From Lysobacter defluvii IMMIB APB-9 = DSM 18482 (GTDB lineage: Bacteria; Pseudomonadota; Gammaproteobacteria; Xanthomonadales; Xanthomonadaceae): a stretch of 64,000 nucleotides of DNA. Both the position numbers and the translations under genes were made by a program. The DNA lies in contig NZ_AUHT01000004.1 of assembly GCF_000423325.1 (NCBI RefSeq), positions 398,284 through 462,283 on the forward strand, read 5' to 3'. Shown here one piece after another: positions 54,694 through 60,675 of the stretch. How positions within the stretch are numbered: position 1 is the stretch's first letter; each line of letters opens with the position of its first letter. The notes beneath the pieces are model-generated. The model made no database searches. It was not told the DNA's origin and saw only the letters and a list, made by a program, of their open reading frames with translations.

Positions 54694-55490
54694 CGGGGAA
54701 GCTTACGGAAGGACCGGTCGCGCACCCGCATAGAAGCGCAACCAAGATGACCAGCACTCCCTGACGCATCCTTCCCCCCTCGCGCCTTTGACGTCGATCC
54801 GGTGCCGTCGCGCTCACACTCACCACAGACAGCCTTGAGCTCTTTCAGGAAGGGGGCGCGCAGGCTCGTTGGCAAGGCGACGGCATGATCAGATGGGCGA
54901 GATAGGCCGAACTCCTCAAGATCTGCGTCAGTCAGCCAGTGAATTGAGCCCGACGGGGCAGCACGAATGGAATGCCAGTAGAACGCGTCGCTGCCAAGCA
55001 TCTCGGAAATATAGCTCTTGTGGAGAAGATGCTGCTCATCGCCTGCAGGGTAGTCAGTTGCATCTCTACAGGTCGCAGGTTGTTCGCCGGACTGCGAGCA
55101 GTGTTGCCAGGAATGAACGCCGAACAGGGGTGTTGCCTCCACCGTGCGTTCAGCTCCCGCCAGGAAGAGGCTGACACCACCAGAGGCAAGTACGCCGCCC
55201 TCGATCAAGTGGGTATTGATCCCCCGACGCCGGACTTCACGGCCGAGGTCGAGCGTGCACTCGTCATCAACGGACCCGCCGTTGGCTGTGAACACGAGCG
55301 TGTCGACCTCCGGATGCGCGTCGAGCGTGTCCAGTACGGCCTTGTACGTCCCATGGTCAAACGTGCCGAGGAGGAAGAGGCGGTCGCCGTCCACCTCCAG
55401 CGTGGTGCGGGTCTGCTGCGCGCATGCCGACACCAGAAGCACCGACAGCAGCATCAATGTGCGAAGGAACGACGTCACGGCTTCGGACAC
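54576..55490 (-). CDS. ClpP-fold lipoprotein cassette gene, 3' end fused to IS sequence
   Basis: The frame has a lipoprotein signal (TLMLLSVLLVSACAQQ), then a ClpP/crotonase-like periplasmic domain: GTFDHGTYKAVLDTLDAHPE, VDTLVFTANGGSVDDECTLD, LIEGGVLASGGVSLFLAGAE (candidate Ser) and PLFGVHSWQHCSQ. Two to four Cys may pair. The native part runs to about 54707; after that the frame continues antisense through the IS to 54576, so the true stop was lost or the last residues are replaced. GTG 55490 follows GGGAGG; start uncertain. Substrate unknown. Confidence 0.6.
   Translation of the reverse strand: MSEAVTSFLRTLMLLSVLLVSACAQQTRTTLEVDGDRLFLLGTFDHGTYKAVLDTLDAHPEVDTLVFTANGGSVDDECTLDLGREVRRRGINTHLIEGGVLASGGVSLFLAGAERTVEATPLFGVHSWQHCSQSGEQPATCRDATDYPAGDEQHLLHKSYISEMLGSDAFYWHSIRAAPSGSIHWLTDADLEEFGLSRPSDHAVALPTSLRAPFLKELKAVCGECERDGTGSTSKARGGKDASGSAGHLGCASMRVRDRSFRKLPRQADTSKVEFPANRCRYSAGVSSSKESWERSSLYSSIHQ
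54707..54769 (-). pseudogene. N-terminal fragment of a lipoprotein gene cut by the IS
   Basis: From ATG 54769 (preceded by GGGGGGAAGG) the frame reads MRQGVLVILVALLCGCATGP, a textbook lipoprotein signal with Cys at residue 16, and is then interrupted by the IS at 54706. It overlaps the end of the ClpP-fold frame in another phase, so it is either a second short cassette gene or a coincidence. Confidence 0.4.
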
Positions 55491-55539
55491 CCTCCCATAT
55501 TGTCAAAAAAGTCTCGGTTGCGGAAAGACCGCTAAAGCG

Positions 55540-55599
55540 TCCTAACACCGGAATTAGGCCGAGCCACGAGGTCGCTTCGGCTTGAATGAGCTGTCAGGG
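55540..55599 (-). other. attC site 1 (degenerate, short class)
   Basis: TCCTAAC at 55540 and a decayed core GTCAGGG at 55593-55599. The arms AGGCCGAGCC and GCTTCGGCTT pair imperfectly. As the most distal site it has lost the strict GTTAGGC core. Confidence 0.7.
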
Positions 55600-56118
55600 G
55601 CCAAGGCCGCGATAGATGGCATGCAGCTCTCTGAAGAGCGATGCGCGGGCACGTAGAAAATATGTACGGTAGTCACTGATGGTCTCTTCTGCCATAGGGT
55701 CCGCAAGATTTGCGGCATTCTTCCTGTAGCCAGCAACGTACTCACCGTATGTCCTCAGCTGCGCCTGAGCATTCTCTTGGCCTATAAGCAGAAGGGTAGC
55801 TTCCGCAGCCGTGACGTCGTTGAAGCGGTCGAACAACTCTTCCTGCGCCACACGCAGTGCCTCAGGTTTGGCCGCCTTTGGATCCTTCCGTAAGGCCCGG
55901 TGCCAGTCTGCAGCTAACGCCCAGTACTTGAGGGCGGAATGTGTGAAGCGTTCTACCTTCTCAGCGACCTCTGCAAGCAGCTGGAACTCTCGCTCCGAGC
56001 GCACTTTGTCTAGCAAGTTTCGGTGCTGCGCCTTCGCTAGAGCTAGTGCGGATAACCCGGCGATCAACGCACCGAGCCCGATCTTCACTGCGGAATCGAT
56101 CACCTCAAGCCATGTCAC
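55594..56118 (-). CDS. Membrane-anchored helical cassette protein
   Basis: A 174-residue protein: an N-terminal membrane helix (IDSAVKIGLGALIAGLSALA) followed by a mostly helical cytosolic domain (LLDKVRSEREFQLLAEVAEK, VAQEELFDRFNDVTAAEATL, RTYGEYVAGYRKNAANLA). No family recognised; the shape resembles small effector or immunity proteins seen in integron cassettes. GTG 56118 overlaps the reading into attC site 2; the stop lies in the core of attC site 1. Confidence 0.6.
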   Translation of the reverse strand: MTWLEVIDSAVKIGLGALIAGLSALALAKAQHRNLLDKVRSEREFQLLAEVAEKVERFTHSALKYWALAADWHRALRKDPKAAKPEALRVAQEELFDRFNDVTAAEATLLLIGQENAQAQLRTYGEYVAGYRKNAANLADPMAEETISDYRTYFLRARASLFRELHAIYRGLGP

Positions 56119-56270
56119 GGTAGGCCCCTAGCACCAGAATTGAGTCGCGCCGCGAAGCGGCGTCGGCTTGGACGAGTAAAAAGGAGACTTCCCACTTCAG
56201 CGGCAAGCCGCTCGGCATCGAGTGCCATGATTGTGTTTCGACGAACAATCAAACGAAGGGGAAGTCTCCA

Positions 56271-57359
56271 ATGGGCACTATAACCATGGGTGTGGACCTG
56301 GCAAAGCAGATGTTCTCGGTCAGCGAGCTCGACGGTGGCGGGCGGGTTCGCCAGCGTCGGGACCTGAAGCGCGACGCCTTTGCTGCTTGGCTGGTGCAGT
56401 TGCCGCCCGGCACCGTGGTGGCGATGGAAGCGTGCAGCGGCGCCCACCATTGGGCGCGTCGCTGCCTCGAGCATGGCCTGGTGCCGCGGCTGATGGCAGC
56501 GCAGTTCGTCAAGCCGTTTCGCCAATCCCAAGGCAACAAGAACGATCGCAACGATGCCGAGGCGATCGCCACGGCCGCGCGGCAGGGCAACATGCGCTTC
56601 GTGGCGGTGAAGGCGATGGACCAGCAGGCGCGTTTGGCCTGGCACCGGGTACGCGAAGGCTACAAGGCCGAAGGCCTGGCTATCAGCAACCGGCTGCGTG
56701 GTCTGCTCGCCGAGTTCGGCTTGTTAGTGGCACGCAGCGACCATGCGCTGCGGCGTGCACTCGGCGATGAAGCGGTACGCCAGCAGCTGCCGGCCATGCT
56801 GCACAGGCTGCTCGATGATCTCCAGCAGCATTGGCAAGAGGTCCGAGAGCGCATCGCCGCATGCGACGCTGGTATCGCCGCGCACGCGAAAGCCGACGTT
56901 CGGAGCCAGCGTGCCCAACAGATTCTTGGCGTCGGACCGCTGACCGCCGACGCGCTGGTGGCCACGGTCGGGGATGGCCGGGACTTCAAGCACGGCCGGC
57001 AGATGTCCGCGTGGCTGGGGCTCACCCCGACCCAACACTCCAGCGGCGGCAAGCAGCGCCTGGGTCATTACAGCCGTGGCGACGGCTACCTGCGCACTTT
57101 GCTGATCCAGGGTGCTAGAAGCAGTTTGCAGCGGGCGAAGGCGATAGCACCAGAGAAAGCCTCGGCCGAGCAAGTCTGGATCCGCGACCTGGCGCAGCGC
57201 CTGCCCTTCGGCAAGGTACTGGTGGCGATCGCCAACAAACATGCGCGGCAGCTATGGGCGATGCTGGCCCGCGGCGAAGACTATGACCCCGAGGCCTGGC
57301 TGCGGCACCCGATGGTGCAGCGGCCGGCGAACAAGAACCGATTGGCCGTGGCCGCTTGA
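56271..57359 (+). CDS. IS110-family transposase (DEDD recombinase with Tnp_20 domain)
   Basis: A 362-residue recombinase. The N-terminal RuvC-like DEDD domain shows GVDLAKQMFSV (Asp), VVAMEACSGAHHWAR (Glu) and GNKNDRNDAEAIATAA (Asp pair). The C-terminal Tnp_20 domain has ILGVGPLTADALVATVGDGR, MSAWLGLTPTQHSSGGKQRL and the Ser-containing GHYSRGDGYLRTLLIQGARS. All catalytic residues are present, so it is probably functional. ATG 56271 follows GGGGAAG; a second ATG lies five codons on. It should work with an RNA guide encoded downstream. Confidence 0.94.
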   Translation: MGTITMGVDLAKQMFSVSELDGGGRVRQRRDLKRDAFAAWLVQLPPGTVVAMEACSGAHHWARRCLEHGLVPRLMAAQFVKPFRQSQGNKNDRNDAEAIATAARQGNMRFVAVKAMDQQARLAWHRVREGYKAEGLAISNRLRGLLAEFGLLVARSDHALRRALGDEAVRQQLPAMLHRLLDDLQQHWQEVRERIAACDAGIAAHAKADVRSQRAQQILGVGPLTADALVATVGDGRDFKHGRQMSAWLGLTPTQHSSGGKQRLGHYSRGDGYLRTLLIQGARSSLQRAKAIAPEKASAEQVWIRDLAQRLPFGKVLVAIANKHARQLWAMLARGEDYDPEAWLRHPMVQRPANKNRLAVAA

Positions 57360-57700
57360 TCCGGCGGCCCGGCATACGACGTTCAACGCCAGAGCGACCA
57401 GGTAGCAAGCGGTCAGACCGCCCCGGAGAGAGCCTGACTAACAAGGTGGCGCCAGCACATGACACGGCTGATCCCCGCGCATGGGCGAATCCGGTGAATG
57501 AGAGAGGCCTTCGGGTGCGGTTTTTACTATGGTCCGGATCAGCAACGTTGATCCAACAAGACCGGTTACGGAAATGCAGTCTGGCAACGCTTTGATCACC
57601 GAGTCACTCTGGCGAGTGGTACCGCAGTATGCTGGCGAAACAGGGACTACCGCAAAACGCCTGAAACTAAAGGCGCGAGAATAAGGCACTCGGGGTCGAC
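57360..57700 (+). ncRNA. Predicted bridge/seek guide RNA region of the IS1111-type element
   Basis: A 340-base non-coding stretch between the transposase stop and the right repeat, where IS1111-group elements encode their guide RNA. Four short matches: CTAACAAG (57438-57445) is the complement of the right target half CTTGTTAG; TGAATGA (57495-57501) equals the left target half of typical attC sites here (TTGAATGA); TTTTTAC (57521-57527) is the complement of the element's left end GTAAAAA; TTACGGA (57566-57572) equals its right end. Target-related pair first, donor-related pair second. The segments are 7-8 bases, so each alone could be chance. Confidence 0.6.
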
Positions 57701-57742
57701 GGGAAGCTCCTTACGGACTTGTTAGGCCTCACTTGGCCGTGC

Positions 57743-58009
57743 TTAGTGAAGCGGCGGGTTGTCGACGCGCCGCTGATTTTCCGCAGCCAGCACACCCAGA
57801 CGAGCAGCCTCATGCTTGTCATGAAGCGCTAGATAGCGTTCGCTTTCAGCGTGATTCCGCCGTCCCTCGAGAAGATCGCGTGAGTGCGTCACGTAGAACT
57901 CTGTTTCCTCGAGCGTAAGCCCCACAAGGATTTCGCACCCTTGAGCGTCGGTCGTTATAGCTCGCATCTCCGCCAGATATGCTCGCTCATCGTCAGTGAA
58001 TGAGAACAT
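57743..58009 (-). CDS. Small cytosolic cassette protein
   Basis: An 88-residue, helical, soluble protein: MFSFTDDERAYLAEMRAITT, then GCEILVGLTLEETEFYVTHS and NHAESERYLALHDKHEAARL. No family recognised. ATG 58009 follows GGGAG. It is the gene of the cassette upstream (in gene direction) of the IS-interrupted attC. Confidence 0.6.
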   Translation of the reverse strand: MFSFTDDERAYLAEMRAITTDAQGCEILVGLTLEETEFYVTHSRDLLEGRRNHAESERYLALHDKHEAARLGVLAAENQRRVDNPPLH

Positions 58010-58045
58010 TGCCAACTCCCAAATCGCCGAAAGCTGCCCTGTGAG

Positions 58046-58105
58046 GCCTAACACCAGAATTAAGCCGACCCGCGAAGCAGGTTCGGCTTGAATGAATTGT
58101 TAGAC
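58046..58105 (-). other. attC site 3 (short class)
   Basis: A 60-base site with cores GCCTAAC and GTTAGAC and arms TTAAGCCGACC...GGTTCGGCTT. A canonical Xanthomonas-type attC and a good reference for the interrupted site 2. Confidence 0.93.
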
Positions 58106-58417
58106 CTAAAACATGCGAATAACAAGTGCGCCGAAGCCGGCCAAGAAGAAGACGTAACCGAGGACCAGGGGCCATGCCGCGTAGCCCGCGACATCGTCTG
58201 ACGTGGAACCTTTGTGTTCTATGAGACCTGCAAAAGTAATGACGAAGAACAAGAGCGATATGCAGAAGCAGGTGGCTGCCGCCTTCACTGCTCCACCGGA
58301 CGTGGTGTCATACTTGTATAGGAGAGCGGCGACCGCTGCAGAGCTGATGGTCACCAGGACCTTTATCCAGTCAAGATAATCCTTTACATCGCCGCTTTTG
58401 ATCTTAAAGATCGCCAT
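58106..58417 (-). CDS. Three-helix membrane cassette protein
   Basis: A 103-residue protein beginning MAIFKIKSGDVKDYLDWIKV with three hydrophobic segments (VLVTISSAAVAALLYKY, AATCFCISLLFFVITFAGLI, AAWPLVLGYVFFLAGFGALV). No family recognised. ATG 58417 follows GAAGGGGG. The stop is next to the attC core. Confidence 0.65.
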   Translation of the reverse strand: MAIFKIKSGDVKDYLDWIKVLVTISSAAVAALLYKYDTTSGGAVKAAATCFCISLLFFVITFAGLIEHKGSTSDDVAGYAAWPLVLGYVFFLAGFGALVIRMF

Positions 58418-58432
58418 AAAACCCCCTTCTAG

Positions 58433-58529
58433 GTCTAACGCCTGAGTAGCGTAGCCGACAACGTGGCAAGCTTTACCTGCCACGTTGTTGGTGTAGCGAA
58501 GCAAGTTCGGCTTGAACGAATTGTTAGGG
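58433..58529 (-). other. attC site 4 (long class)
   Basis: A 97-base site with cores GTCTAAC and GTTAGGG. Its central extension forms CAACGTGGCA...TGCCACGTTG around AAGCTTTACC, as in sites 7, 8, 10 and 11. Confidence 0.9.
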
Positions 58530-58850
58530 CCCACTGCGGGGATGGCAATGCATCAGCTTTATGGGCCCTCCTGACCACTGCTGGTCTTGCTGCACGAACT
58601 CATAGACTGCGCCTCCGCAACCGTCATAAGTGCATGCTCGCAGCGCCCCAGCCGAATCTTTGTACCACGTAGCATTGTCTACGACCGAACCGGAAGAAGG
58701 GAGCAGCTCAGATGCATTGGGTGGGGCGGGGATGGCGTGCCAGCCGTCGGCCTGGGCGAAGGCGGAGCAGCTTCGGCTTGGTACCGAAGCACAGCCGACT
58801 ACGGACGAGCAAGCCAACAATGCAAGCAAAAAACCGCCGCAGACTTTCAT
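58524..58850 (-). CDS. Lipoprotein cassette protein
   Basis: A 108-residue lipoprotein: MKVCGGFLLALLACSSVVGC has a lipobox (VVGC, Cys20). The mature part contains DGWHAIPAPPNASELLPSSG, then TWYKDSAGALRACTYDGCGG with three Cys. No family recognised. ATG 58850. The stop falls in the attC site 4 core. Confidence 0.65.
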   Translation of the reverse strand: MKVCGGFLLALLACSSVVGCASVPSRSCSAFAQADGWHAIPAPPNASELLPSSGSVVDNATWYKDSAGALRACTYDGCGGAVYEFVQQDQQWSGGPIKLMHCHPRSGP

Positions 58851-58855
58851 GTGGG

Positions 58856-58916
58856 GCCTAACACCTTGAGTTAAGCCGAACCGCGAAGCGGTCTCGGCTT
58901 GAACGAACTGTTAGGC
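58856..58916 (-). other. attC site 5 (short class)
   Basis: A 61-base site with cores GCCTAAC and GTTAGGC, arms TTAAGCCGAACCGC and GCGGTCTCGGCTT. It encodes the last 15 residues of the adjacent gene. Confidence 0.93.
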
Positions 58917-59275
58917 GCCTGGCCCGCGAGCCGCGCCTCCCGAAGCAGTTTGCCTGAAACCCAAAGGTTCTTGGCCGGAACCACCAAGCCGGACTCGAAG
59001 GGCGTAAACAGCACGGTCATGATGAGCATCGGTACCAGCCCTATGGTCTTGGCGCGGGGATCGATGGATCGGCAAGTACGGTGAACGACTGTTGCGTAAG
59101 CGATCACCGGTGGCACGGTGACCAGCGCCAGCAAGATTGCGAAGGCGATTGCGGTCTTGGATGCCTGCGTAGAAGCAGTGACGATCATGGCCGTGAACCA
59201 AGCCACGTGGATCACGCAGCTGTGTAGCAGTCGTCTCCGCTGCTTCTTTAGCTTAGTGACGACGCAGGGTTCCAT
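58871..59275 (-). CDS. Membrane cassette protein with attC-encoded C-terminus
   Basis: A 134-residue protein with three membrane helices (SCVIHVAWFTAMIVTASTQA, TAIAFAILLALVTVPPVIAY, TIGLVPMLIMTVLFTPFESG). The final segment APNSSFKPRPLRGSA is read from attC site 5, because the stop codon is inside the site. No family recognised. ATG 59275 begins just after attC site 6; a GTG two codons upstream is possible. Confidence 0.65.
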   Translation of the reverse strand: MEPCVVTKLKKQRRRLLHSCVIHVAWFTAMIVTASTQASKTAIAFAILLALVTVPPVIAYATVVHRTCRSIDPRAKTIGLVPMLIMTVLFTPFESGLVVPAKNLWVSGKLLREARLAGQAPNSSFKPRPLRGSA

Positions 59276-59279
59276 AGGC

Positions 59280-59339
59280 ACCTAACACCAGAGTTGAGCC
59301 GAGCCGCTAAGCGGCTTCGGCTTGAACGCATGGTTAGGC
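59280..59339 (-). other. attC site 6 (short class)
   Basis: A 60-base site with cores ACCTAAC and GTTAGGC, arms TTGAGCCGAGCCGC and GCGGCTTCGGCTT. Confidence 0.93.
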
Positions 59340-59660
59340 ACCATCCGGTCCCGCAGTTGGGCAGGAGTCGAGTAGTCGAGCCTCCGTCACGTCAACGGTG
59401 TATGTATCAGAGCCTGTAGCCCGAACCAGGATGTGTCCCGTCTGGCCTAACTCCACGCCAATAGCGACGCGTGAGAAATCAAGCGCTCGAAGAAATTGGA
59501 GTGCGCCTCGGTCATTTGATCTGTCACCTGAGCTAGAAATGACCTTGTTGTTGGACGTGCGGCCGGATGCATCAATGGTTGTTTTGATGCAAACGACTGG
59601 GTCGGCCACGTCAACTGGGCCAGACAACGCTAGTGCGAGAAATAACACTGCTTCCATCAT
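59334..59660 (-). CDS. Secreted cassette protein with TonB-C-like features
   Basis: A 108-residue product with a signal-like start (MMEAVLFLALALSGPVDVAD). The mature part VVCIKTTIDASGRTSNNKVI, ALQFLRALDFSRVAIGVELG, GHILVRATGSDTYTVDVTEA resembles the second half of small TonB-C-like domains, at low certainty. Two Cys. ATG 59660 follows AGGAGA at seven bases. The upstream frame is attC sequence. Confidence 0.6.
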   Translation of the reverse strand: MMEAVLFLALALSGPVDVADPVVCIKTTIDASGRTSNNKVISSSGDRSNDRGALQFLRALDFSRVAIGVELGQTGHILVRATGSDTYTVDVTEARLLDSCPTAGPDGA

Positions 59661-59677
59661 CGAATCTCTCCTGAGGG

Positions 59678-59789
59678 GCCTAACACCAGAGTTAAGCCGA
59701 CTCGCGTAGCGGAGCCAACAACATGGCAAGCTTTATCTGCCATGTTGTTGGTGTAGCGAAGCAAGTTCGGCTTGAACGAATCGTTAGGG
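59678..59789 (-). other. attC site 7 (long class)
   Basis: A 112-base site with cores GCCTAAC and GTTAGGG and the central extension CAACATGGCA...TGCCATGTTG around AAGCTTTATC. Confidence 0.92.
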
Positions 59790-60089
59790 CGCTCTCTCAG
59801 GCGGCGCGCTACCTTGCACTTGCTTGATGAGTGCTTCTAGATCCGCGATGTCTAGGTTGGATGCGAGTTTTGCTAGAGCGTCGCGCTTCTTTCTGGCTTC
59901 CTCGCTGTCAGCCCGCTTCTCAGCTTTGATTTGCCGAGCCTTAACAACGACTTCGGCCTCATCCGCCACAGCGAGAAGGGCCTGAACGATATATGGCCTT
60001 ACAACCCCGGCTTTTTTAGCCAGTGCAGTGATTGCCTCGTACTCGACGGCATCAAGCATGAGTGATCGACGTTCTTGTACTGCAGCCAC
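59784..60089 (-). CDS. Small helical charged protein, second gene of a two-gene cassette
   Basis: A 101-residue, highly charged helical protein: RRSLMLDAVEYEAITALAKK, then VRPYIVQALLAVADEAEVVV and a coiled-coil KAEKRADSEEARKKRDALAK. Could bind DNA (an N-terminal region like ribbon-helix-helix or HTH is possible but not clear). GTG 60089 follows GGGGG. It is downstream of the GIY-YIG gene in the same cassette and may be its partner. Confidence 0.55.
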   Translation of the reverse strand: MAAVQERRSLMLDAVEYEAITALAKKAGVVRPYIVQALLAVADEAEVVVKARQIKAEKRADSEEARKKRDALAKLASNLDIADLEALIKQVQGSAPPERAP

Positions 60090-60149
60090 ATAGCCCCCTG
60101 AATGCGTGACGTTTCTGGATTGTACATGGACATGCAGGAACGGTGCAGA

Positions 60150-60542
60150 CTATGTCCTGTTCCACTCGGGCTTGTACAGCCAGATCAGCAAGCGTTCCAA
60201 GGCGGAGGTGCGAGCAGGGTCTGGAACCACTAGCCATCTAGCGCAGACATGAACTTTCATGTGCTCGCGCCTGAGGAAGCGATCGGGGAACTGCTCCTTG
60301 AATGCGCGCTGGATTGCATGGTTGTCGTCACCGGATAGGTGCTTGCTGAGCAGCCTGCCCCTGAGACCTTTTGAACCTTTCGCCTCTCCTATGTAGACGA
60401 CCACATCATCCACCAAAAGCATGTAAACGCCGGTGCTGTTAGGCGGATCAGCTATCCCGAGTGGAACAGGTGTGACGTTGAGCAGGTTGGCGACATCCGA
60501 ACTGAGATGCTGAAGGGCGAGAGTAAGAGAGATTTCGGTCAA
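60150..60542 (-). CDS. GIY-YIG-type nuclease cassette protein
   Basis: A 130-residue protein with the GIY-YIG core: STGVYMLLVDDVVVYIGEAK (Tyr40 and Tyr50), the Arg-bearing GSKGLRGRLLSKHL, and the C-terminal ALERLLIWLYKPEWNRT with catalytic Glu and conserved Asn. Stand-alone minimal endonuclease domain without DNA-binding modules. Related domains occur in homing endonucleases, UvrC and restriction enzymes; the substrate is unknown. TTG 60542 is used because it follows GGAG by eight bases; GTG 60551 is an alternative. Confidence 0.82.
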   Translation of the reverse strand: MTEISLTLALQHLSSDVANLLNVTPVPLGIADPPNSTGVYMLLVDDVVVYIGEAKGSKGLRGRLLSKHLSGDDNHAIQRAFKEQFPDRFLRREHMKVHVCARWLVVPDPARTSALERLLIWLYKPEWNRT

Positions 60543-60563
60543 GCTTGGCACTCCTGCTGTGCG

Positions 60564-60675
60564 CCCTAACACCCAAGTTAAGCCGCGCCGCGTAGTGGAG
60601 AAAACCACATGGCAAGCTGCATCTGCCACGTGGTTTGTGGAACGAAGCGGTGTCGGCTTGAACCCATTGTTAGGC
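60564..60675 (-). other. attC site 8 (long class)
   Basis: A 112-base site with cores CCCTAAC and GTTAGGC and central extension AACCACATGGCA...TGCCACGTGGTT around AAGCTGCATC. Confidence 0.9.

Larger units (their letters stand above)
53504..54706 (+). mobile_element. Complete IS3-family insertion sequence (IS407-like)
   Basis: A 1203-bp element with two overlapping transposase frames and imperfect terminal inverted repeats of about 40 bases. The left end GTAAGCTTCCCCG (53504) matches the right end CGGGGAAGCTTAC (54694-54706), and inside them GTAGACAC...AAGTAGAG matches its inverted counterpart. It interrupts an older IS3 element on the left and a cassette gene on the right. I see no target-site duplication, so a deletion or recombination has probably happened at one end. 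Confidence 0.88.
56176..57717 (+). mobile_element. IS110-family (IS1111-group) element inserted in attC
   Basis: About 1542 bp with one transposase gene and no target duplication. Subterminal inverted repeats are GGAGACTTCCC at 56183-56193 and GGGAAGCTCC at 57701-57710. The left end reads GTAAAAA, the right end TTACGGA; a two-base GA precedes both junctions. The left end also holds GGGGAAGTCTCC (56258-56269), which pairs with the left repeat around an inner hairpin (TGATTGT/ACAATCA, 56228-56251). Insertion inside attC is the known habit of the IS1111-attC subgroup. Confidence 0.9.
56126..57727 (-). other. attC site 2, interrupted by an IS1111-type element
   Basis: The left part 56126-56175 (CCCTAGC core and GAATTGAGTCGCGCCGCGAA arm) and the right part 57718-57727 (CTTGTTAGGC) together make a 60-base attC. 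Removing the IS restores CTTGGACGA-CTTGTTAGGC with the same length as intact sites such as 58046-58105. Confidence 0.85.

Noticed and set aside
57380..57386. CGTTCAA as a guide segment complementary to attC TTGAACG
   Set aside because: It matches many attC sites but not the occupied one (TTGGACG), and the TGAATGA segment fits the expected order and strand logic better. It could still be part of the RNA structure.
59784..60542. Toxin-antitoxin call for the GIY-YIG cassette
   Set aside because: Gene order and sizes would allow it, but no antitoxin family motif is visible, so only the neutral two-gene description is kept.
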